Assembly: GCF_029227915.1 (NCBI RefSeq)
Contig: NC_079888.1
Coordinates: 14,493,001 to 14,557,000 of the forward strand
Direction: 5' to 3'
From: Hydractinia symbiolongicarpus
Taxonomy: Eukaryota; Cnidaria; Hydrozoa; Anthoathecata; Hydractiniidae
DNA: 64,000 nucleotides
The first letter of the stretch is position 1, and the number at the start of each line of letters is the position of its first letter. The position numbers and the translations under genes were made by a program. This document shows, in pieces, positions 37,201-46,200 of this stretch. A model generated the notes under the pieces. That model saw nothing but the letters and a program-made list of their open reading frames with translations. It was not told the origin of the DNA and did not search any database.

Positions 37201-40200
37201 ATAATTTACCACTGTGTCATAAGTTCAAAATTAAAAATATTTTTCGACCACTTAATATTTTTTAAGTGGTTTTTTATTAAAAAATATTTTTTTAACCACT
37301 TAATATTTTTTAAGTGGTTTTTTATTAAAAAATATTTTTTTAACCACTTAATATTTTTTAAGTGGTTTTTTATTAAAAAATATTTTTTTAACCACTTAAT
37401 ATTTTTTAAGGGGCTTTTTATTAAAAAATATTTTTGACCACTTTATATTCTTTAAGTGGTTTTTTATTAAAAGATATTTTTCGACCACTTAATATTTTTT
37501 AAGTGGTTTTTTATTAAAAAATATTTTTTTAACCACTTAATATTTTTTAAGTGGTTTTTTATTAAAAAATATTTTTTCAACCACTTAATATTTTTTAAGT
37601 GGTTTTTTATTTAAAAATATTTGTTCAACCACTTAATATTTTTTAAGTGTTTTTTTTTAACGGCACGCTCCATCGCTCTGTTTATTTAAATTAAATTGGA
37701 AGAGCCGTGATATTCAACCTCTGCGGTAAAGCGTTTTGTAAATAAACGAAACGAATATCTCGTTGTAAGTAAAGTTTGGATGAAACAAAAATGTTATTAA
37801 GGATTCTCCTAAAAAATTACGTTATATAGTAAAAATCTGAAGACTGCAAATATGAACGAATAAATGTTGTGGCCATGTACTTACTACTCTCGTCCGCCAT
37901 CTTCGCCACTCTCCAAAACAAATATTACTGAATACGGTAGGAAAACAGAGCACCACGTGGAGGATAAAAATGAAAACCATTTGTTAATATTTAACAAGTG
38001 GAAAAAATTCTTAACGCAAAAAACCACTTGTAAAAAAAATTAACAAGTGGAAAAATACTTAATGCACAAAACCACTTGTAAAAAAAATTTAACAAGTGGA
38101 AAAATAAAAATAATTCAAAAAATTACTTATAATTTTTTTTGAAAAGTAGGCCAGTACAGATGGCACTAATAAGCTTCCGTATTTATCTGATTCATTTTGC
38201 TATATGTTTTCCAGAGTAAACGATACTCAGTGCAAAGAACAGTGGGCTGGTAAACGTAGATTATATGTTTTATAATAAATTTCTAATTTCAATAAACTTT
38301 GAGTTATGTGTACTGTTTTCAAATGATAAAAATATTAAAGCCACTATTTTTGATTACTTCGTTACTTAATATTACAAGACTTTCTATGCATTGTAGAACT
38401 TACAAGGAAGAAAAACGGAGATGCTCAATTTAACGTGATGTTATTTACTTACACGTTGCTGTACCTTCATACTTGAATAGAACGCAATTTTCACGTAGTG
38501 TGTATTCGTTTCCATTGCTTGCTTTACACCTGACTTCAAGTTTTATCAGCAACCCAGGCCATACTGCATGGTAATTTACCATTACCTAGAATTATGATGA
38601 CAGTGTCATTATCAATACAAATCAACTGATTGTGTGACTGCCAACAAATGCGAGAAAGTTTTCTGTGGTTTGGGAAGTAAATACCGTAATTGACGTAAAG
38701 CGCGGGACGCTTATTTTAAAATTTAATTTTAAAAAGGGGCGCTTATTTGGCAGCGGCGGTTAATTTAGCAGGGACGCTTTTTTTTTCTGAGAAGCAAATT
38801 TTTGAACTTTGTTCTCATAAGTTTTATGAATAAAAAAAGAAATACAAAAAAAGAAAGAAAGAAATACAATAGTAATACGTATCTTTTATGAAATTTCTAT
38901 ATTTTTATCTTCATCTTCGTTAGTAATAGTCACAGTAAAATTGCTGTTTTTCGTGCCGATCCGAATAAGTGCCCCCTTTTCTCGAAAGAGGCGCTTCGTG
39001 AATGCATAAAACCAACTTACCTCTTTGACAATAGGTATGCTATATAATATTGAGTTTGACATAAATGTAGGAACAACTTCCCATTGATCTGTCAGGGCTA
39101 ACATTCTTACACTTGATGCTCCATTTGTGTCTAGCGTATTTGGACAAAGATTTCCACCATCTTTAGTGATGCGAAACATTGTTTTGTTGACCATTTTCTG
39201 TGTTATTAAAGGAACATCAGTTGTGTATCCATCCACTGTTAATAAACATCCTACAATAGAATATCCTATGATACAAACTTAGTGAACGAAGAGACATAAA
39301 ATAAATTTTCTTTAGTTATTTTAAATTCCGTCATATTGGGTATATCTTATGTAAGTGTTCAGTGATTTTGATTATGTGATTTATGAAACTGGAAAGCATA
39401 TTAAATCACTTTTATTTTTAGAAAGTAGGCGAATAGGCGGTATTAATAAGCCCCGGTCATAATATGTACGAAATATCCTAGATGGAAACATTTTTACCGA
39501 TCCAAGATGTTTTTTAGTTTAGTCTGATCCTTACTATAGAAAAGAAATGTCAACTTTATATTTCCTTCGAATTTTGAGAGTATCTACCTAAGTATGTTTT
39601 ATCGTCTGCGATGATTCTTTGATAATCGATTTTGTCCACCGTTTCCGTGTAGATTTCATGTTTGTAGCTTCTTATAACGTATATTTCTTGTGGGCATTTT
39701 TTTCTTTTTAACAGACAGTTTATCTCTTGCAGTTCTTCTTGTCATCCTTGCCTTTTTACTTTCACTTCCATCAACCTTGAATACAATTAACTTAGATCTT
39801 AGACCGACAAAATTTTTCATGTTTTTCCCACTACACTCATCCTTAAACCTTCCTAACACCATTTTGTTTGTGTCGTCGTAGTTCAGATGTTTGTTTTTCT
39901 AGTTGCAGTTTTCGTAAAAGTCTTTATCTACCAATAAATCGAGACAAAAGTCGTATGTTTGGATTTCGTAGCAGAGGTAATCGTTGTCCATGGCTTCTTC
40001 ACTACGTTGTAATGAAAGTCGTTCATCAATATTCTGGATACACCTAGGATACACGCCCCAAAGTTAGTATTTTTTGGAGTTAGGAGGATAGCAAATAGGT
40101 TCTCGCGGATTATTGTCTTAGTTATGTTTTTAGCAGAGCTTTACTTTGTTGGCGTGGTTTTTTGATAATACAATATTTACCCGATTCCTAATAATATCAT

Positions 40201-43200
40201 TTATTTACTAAACACTGAGCTGTTTATGAATTTCAAGAAGTCTTTTTCAGGCCCGTTATTGGCTTTTGTACTTAGTTTGGTGTATATGTCGATGTAAAAT
40301 TTCATCCAAGATGATTGTCTGAACCTGATTCTCTGATGTATTTTTGTCAGTTTTAATTCTGTTTGACTTCGAACAAATTATAACATGTCAGCGTTGGATA
40401 GGAACTCTAGTTCTACCGATGATTGAAGCGGAGCATCCCATGATTAATCAGATGCTCTGTATTACTAATTTAGATCTAATTCGTAGTTTACCATGCATAT
40501 TTTTCAAAAGTTCTGGAATAAGTCGAGGACGGATTTTAAATAACGGTCGAGATATTTATCCATGTTCATGAAGTTAAACTTTTCTATACGTTATTTGCAT
40601 ACTGATAATTCCCTTCTGTTGTGTGCTTTCCATATAATTCACATCTTTTAATAAAGATGTAAAAATGACGTCAGTCGCGTGAGTCGTACGTAGCCAGATA
40701 TAATTTGTTCATGTGTCTGCATTTCGCCACAATTTCTGTTTTTCTATTGAGCAGATTGTTGTCAGAGTAGAATCCAATTTGGTATTTTTACTCCTGACAG
40801 AGCTGACATGAAACACTTTCCGGGGAAAACGATCTGGATGTCTGTAAGATTTTCCAACTAATATTTTTGTTTCCATTCTGCTCCATGATTCTCCAAAACT
40901 CCATAGACAAGGTCGTGCTGCCTTTGTATTTTTGATGTAAAATAAAGTCTTGTGAGTCGCGTAGCGTTTTTTGAATGCTGTTTGACAGAGACCAACATAC
41001 TTTTTTTTGCCGTAGTTGGGGAGGTCGGATGTTATCGTTGCCTCATACACGACATTGGAAGCAGGACAGTTTTGGATCATTGGGCATAGATCTTTCCAAC
41101 ATGAACAAATTTTATCTGGCGTACGACTCACGCGACTGACGTCATTTTTACATCTTTTGTACGTCCATTTTTGATACCATTGTATTGTTATTTTTGATTC
41201 CATTGTATTGCAACTTTTACGGTTAGGTTTTATTACTACTGAAGATTGTCGTCCGTGTGGCGGCATGATTACTTGTGTATTCGCTCTGTTGAAACAACAT
41301 TGAGGTTACTGAATAGTTTGTTCAGGAATGATGTCATTAACGTGAAACTGTCCAGGTAGTTCGATGTATTTTTTTGTCGACGGGTATCTTTTTGAGAATA
41401 AGATGCACTGTACTTATTTATTGGGATGCCACTGATGTATTCTTCTATTTCTCCTAATTGGTTTAAAAATAGGTGAGAATCACATCCGTGTGGAATTGTA
41501 CTGGTATGAATGATGATATCTTATTATTTAGATCGCAGTTTTTATGTGTCGGCCTCTAACCTTTCCCATGTTGAAGTCTCCTACTCTTGGATTTTTAAAT
41601 GGTTTATTAAATGTGACAGTTTTTGTCCTGATTAATCCTTCTAAAGAATATTTGTTAGGTCTTGATCTTATGACCCACACATGTTGAATGTATCGGTTAC
41701 TCAAATGAAACTCGTCTGTGCCCTATTTGTTTTTTTGCAAATGTGACAGACGTCATTCCAATACCTTTTCCAGTCGGCTTTAGTCATTTTGATTGGTAAC
41801 ATGGGTGTCGTGTGATATTTTTAAATCCTTTTTTTATTTCTCTCAGATTTTTGACGACAATCTGTGCAGTATCGTCTCCGGTATAAACTATTAACTTGTA
41901 CTTTGTTAGGCCTTCAACGTAGATGCAAAATCCGCATGGCTTGTAATATTGGTACTTTGTTGTGTACAAGCTCTTTCTATCTACCTCTTGATTCGATTCA
42001 AGTTTTTGTGTGATGGATTTAAAGTCACCATGTATCACAAAAGGTACGCGTATAGAACTATTAAAGTTAAACATTAGCTTTGATTTTACCTGAAAATAAT
42101 TAATGCAACGCTTGCATATAAATTTTGGATACCTGTGGTTATTTATCCGTGATGATACTAGCTTGAGGAAGTTCCTGATTTAACAATAATAATTGCTTTT
42201 TCTTGGATCTTGGATATTAGTAGGAAGGCGGCTTTTCTTCGTAATCTGTAAGTGTTATAGGGCTGATTAATTTTTCGTATACGAACACGTTCACTTTCAG
42301 TCTGTTGTGTTCTTTTTCCTAGTCATGTTTTTGATGGATAATGGGAATTCTATTCCGTCAAAGTTGATATTGTTGAGGTAGTTTTTGTACTTTGTTGGTC
42401 TTTGTGTATCCTTGGATTGTAGTAGGTAAAGTGCCGATAATATTGCGTATCTAAATATTTGTTTTCATTGTTTTTAACGTTTATTACGCTTTTGTTACCT
42501 TTATCTGTTGTGGTAGTCCAATATATGTTAATCCTCTCACCCGTTTAAATAAATTAATTTCTACATCCATACCTATATGCTAAACATAATCTAACCAGAT
42601 CCCGTGGTCAAAAACTCAACTAGTTTCTCAACCTCTTGAGAATATCGAACTAATTCCTAAAAAATGTCATCAAATTAACTGACATCTAGATACTTTGTCT
42701 TTGTTATACGACGATAATGTTCAATATATCTGTACTTGTTTCAATTCTATTTTCAAAATAAGGCCAACTGTGTGTTAGTTCCTGTATAATCATAGGAACA
42801 ACTATTTTACACATCCTTACATAGCGCTAAACATCAAGAACTTCGACACCATCACCTGACAATTTCGAGACGCTGTCCAAAGGGTGCTAGAAGCGAAAGT
42901 GTGCTAGAACGGATAGATGTTTTGGACATGGATTGCCCTTTAATAATCAGTTTATAGTGGCTTAAATATCCCACATGAAGTAACCAAATTATTTCGACTT
43001 CGTTCTCAAGACTTCTTTCCATCGCACTTATATCAAACATTCTCTCTTCTGTTAAGAGTCTAGTTTATGTGTAGAAGATAAATGAAGCCCAGGAATGAGC
43101 TTGAACTAATCCTACTCTATGCGGAACCTTACCTGAAAGCATTGTATTAAACTTGTACAAGTTCTTTTTACTTGTCCATTTAAAGATGGCTTGTTGCTTA

Positions 43201-46200
43201 AAATTTCATGAAATTTAGGCCTCTTGTTGTTTATAAAGTGTTGTTTTAGTAGAGTATGTAAGAAAAAACAAATTAAACGTGAAACTTTTTTCTGTTCTTA
43301 AAAAGTGTTTAACTTCTTAAAACTTACAGTAATTTATGTTTGAAATAGTGTCAGGCGAATGTATCAGGACTATAAAGAGCAACAGCAGACTCTAAATATT
43401 TAAGAATGAAATTAACTATCTTAACTCGCACAAGTTTACATCTAGAACTGCGATGCATTTACATATGCGCTTACTACAAGAAACATTTAACCCTATTTGA
43501 TCCGCGGTATTTCGAACATATTTTGACCATATGGAATTAAATTTGGCACACTTCTTGTACGTTATGAAACACTATTTCTACGACGTCATGGAAAGCTTAA
43601 AATATGTCTAGATCGAACACAGTTTAACAGTTTCTTTAACCCTATTCGGTCCGGGGTTTTTCGAACATACTGTGACCGGGCGGATTCCGCCCCCCCCCCC
43701 CTCAATAACTTTTCATAGGGTTGTTCAAATTGAATCAAACTTGGCACACTTATAGTACGTCATAAAAGGAACAAAATGGCGCCAAAAAAAATTTGCTTGC
43801 GTCAGCACATTTTCTGTGACGTCATCAAAAGCTTGAAAATTGTTAAAAATGCCACTATCTGCTTAAAATATAATTACTTTTGTTCTACAGCGAATTTTTA
43901 CATTCTGTTTGAAGTTTCTGAAAGCTTAATAAAAGTTATTTAACATATCTTCCGGTTTTTACATGGATCGGATAAAAATTTGCCAAAAATTGCCCGAAAA
44001 TCCGTTTTTTTTCGATTTTCGGGTAAAATCCGACAAAATCGGGAAATCGGATTAGTCACGTGTTCAAATTATTCAAAATGATTCTTTTTGATGAAACAAA
44101 GTTGTGTTGCAAGTTTCAAGTTATAAGGATAATCCTAACAGGAGTTATTATATTTTTCCCATTATAAGGATTTCATAGAGATTTTTAGGGGTAGTTTCGA
44201 GTAATGGCCAATATCAAAGCCTCTGAAAGGTATGGGACCTAAAAAATTAGCATGCAGGTGTCTAATAGATAAATGTGGAAACTCAGTAAGTATCATAGCC
44301 ATATAACAAAGCAATCAGGAGTTATTAAAAAAAAACCTTCAGGGGGGGCGGAATCCGCCCCCCCCCCCGGACCGAATAGGGTTAAAGTCTCTGATGGTCA
44401 AATGAAAGTTATACAACATACTTTCCGGTTTTACATAACTCACATAAAAATAAAATGCCAAAATCGCCCGAAACTCCGATTTTCCAGTATTTTGGGAAAA
44501 AACGTAAAAAAAAAACGTGCAATCTGGTTAATCCTGTGTCCAAAGAATTTGTGTTGTAAGTTTCAAGTTCTAAAAATAATCCTAACGAGTTTTTATAAAA
44601 TGCCTGTATAATCGCGAAAATAAAATAAAATCTTCGCGATTATAAGGATGTCATAACAATTTATTAGTTTCGAGTAATTGTCAATATCTAAAGTTTTGAG
44701 AGGTATGGGCCCTAAAGACTGAGCATGCAGGTGCTTAATAGATATTCATAATAACTCAGCAAGTAACTTGGCTATGTAGCATAACAAAAAGAGTTATTGA
44801 AAAAAAAAACAAGGCAGGAGGAGCAGAATCCGCCTTCGCCCAGACCGAATAGGGTTAAGTTTCAAAGTTTGTGACAAAAGTAAAGGTCTTCATTACCAGC
44901 ACCTCTTGCATTTAACACTTATTATCATTCGACAAATTAAGTTTTTAATCTCTTGAACAGAAGCAGTTTCTGTTACAATATATGCCTCCTTACAAAAATT
45001 CATTATCTTTAAATCGCGTCGATGTTTGTTTAAAATATTCTGCTTCATGGGGACAAATATGCAAGCACAACAAAATGAAGCACAAGTAAGTTTATTAATA
45101 AGTACAAAAAATAAACAAGTAGTTTATAACCATCTCTATTGACACTTTTTTATTTGGATTTGTTTACTTTATTTGCATTTGATAGCAACACGACTTTCCG
45201 GATAGATGTCTTTTCAAAATGGATAAAATTATATATAGCTTTGTAGACTTTAGTTTGCTAGTGGATGTACTGAAATAACCCATCTCACATACAACTTTAA
45301 TTAGTTAAAGTTGGATATACACATGCCAAAAATTTGACGATTATATGTTAATTGTCTTGCCACAGGCAATAAATTAACTAAAGTTCTTTTCAGGCCGTAA
45401 TGATATAAAAAGATGTCTTAGGCACAATTTGGTGACTAAGACTGTGGATGAATAATCCAGATAAAATCCAATAAGATCAAAGTTACGGCAACAGTTATTT
45501 CAGGAAAAATTATGAGTTATTTTTTTTGAGTAATGTTGTCGCACGCTAAGTAAGTTGTCAAACCTGTTTTATTAGCGGCTACACAACTTCCATATTCTGG
45601 CAAATAAAAGAAAGTTGCAGTAGGACTTTGATAAGTACATGTATTTCTACATGCTAATCCTCCCCTTGCAGTTTCAATTCGTTCACCTCTCGTTACAGTT
45701 ATGCAATGACAAGTATGTAAACACAACAAGATAACGTAGAAAGATTATAATTTAATTGCAGTGAGGCAAAGATACAGAGCAAATGTGCAGTGAATTTAAA
45801 GCAAAGTCTCTAATGTGATACGTCTGCACATTCAAATGATAATTTATTTACTTTCTCTTTAACATTTCCCGTACAGTATGTTTAATAAATTGATCTTTCT
45901 GCATTGGCATCTTCTGTCAAGCAAATCCACTACACCCGTCAGTATTATATTTCATTACTTTTTTTTATCGTATTTGTGATTAATACTGTCATTTTGTACC
46001 TTTAATAATATTGTCGTAATAAGAAAGCTAAGTAATCAAACCTGTTCCATTAGCACCTATACATTTTTCTTCCCCTCGTACATAAAAGAAAGTTGCACTA
46101 GGACTTCGACAAGTACACGTATTTCTACATGCTGCTACTCCTCCTTTTGCAGTTTCAATTCGTTCACCTCTCGCCACAGTTATGCAATGACAAGTATGTA

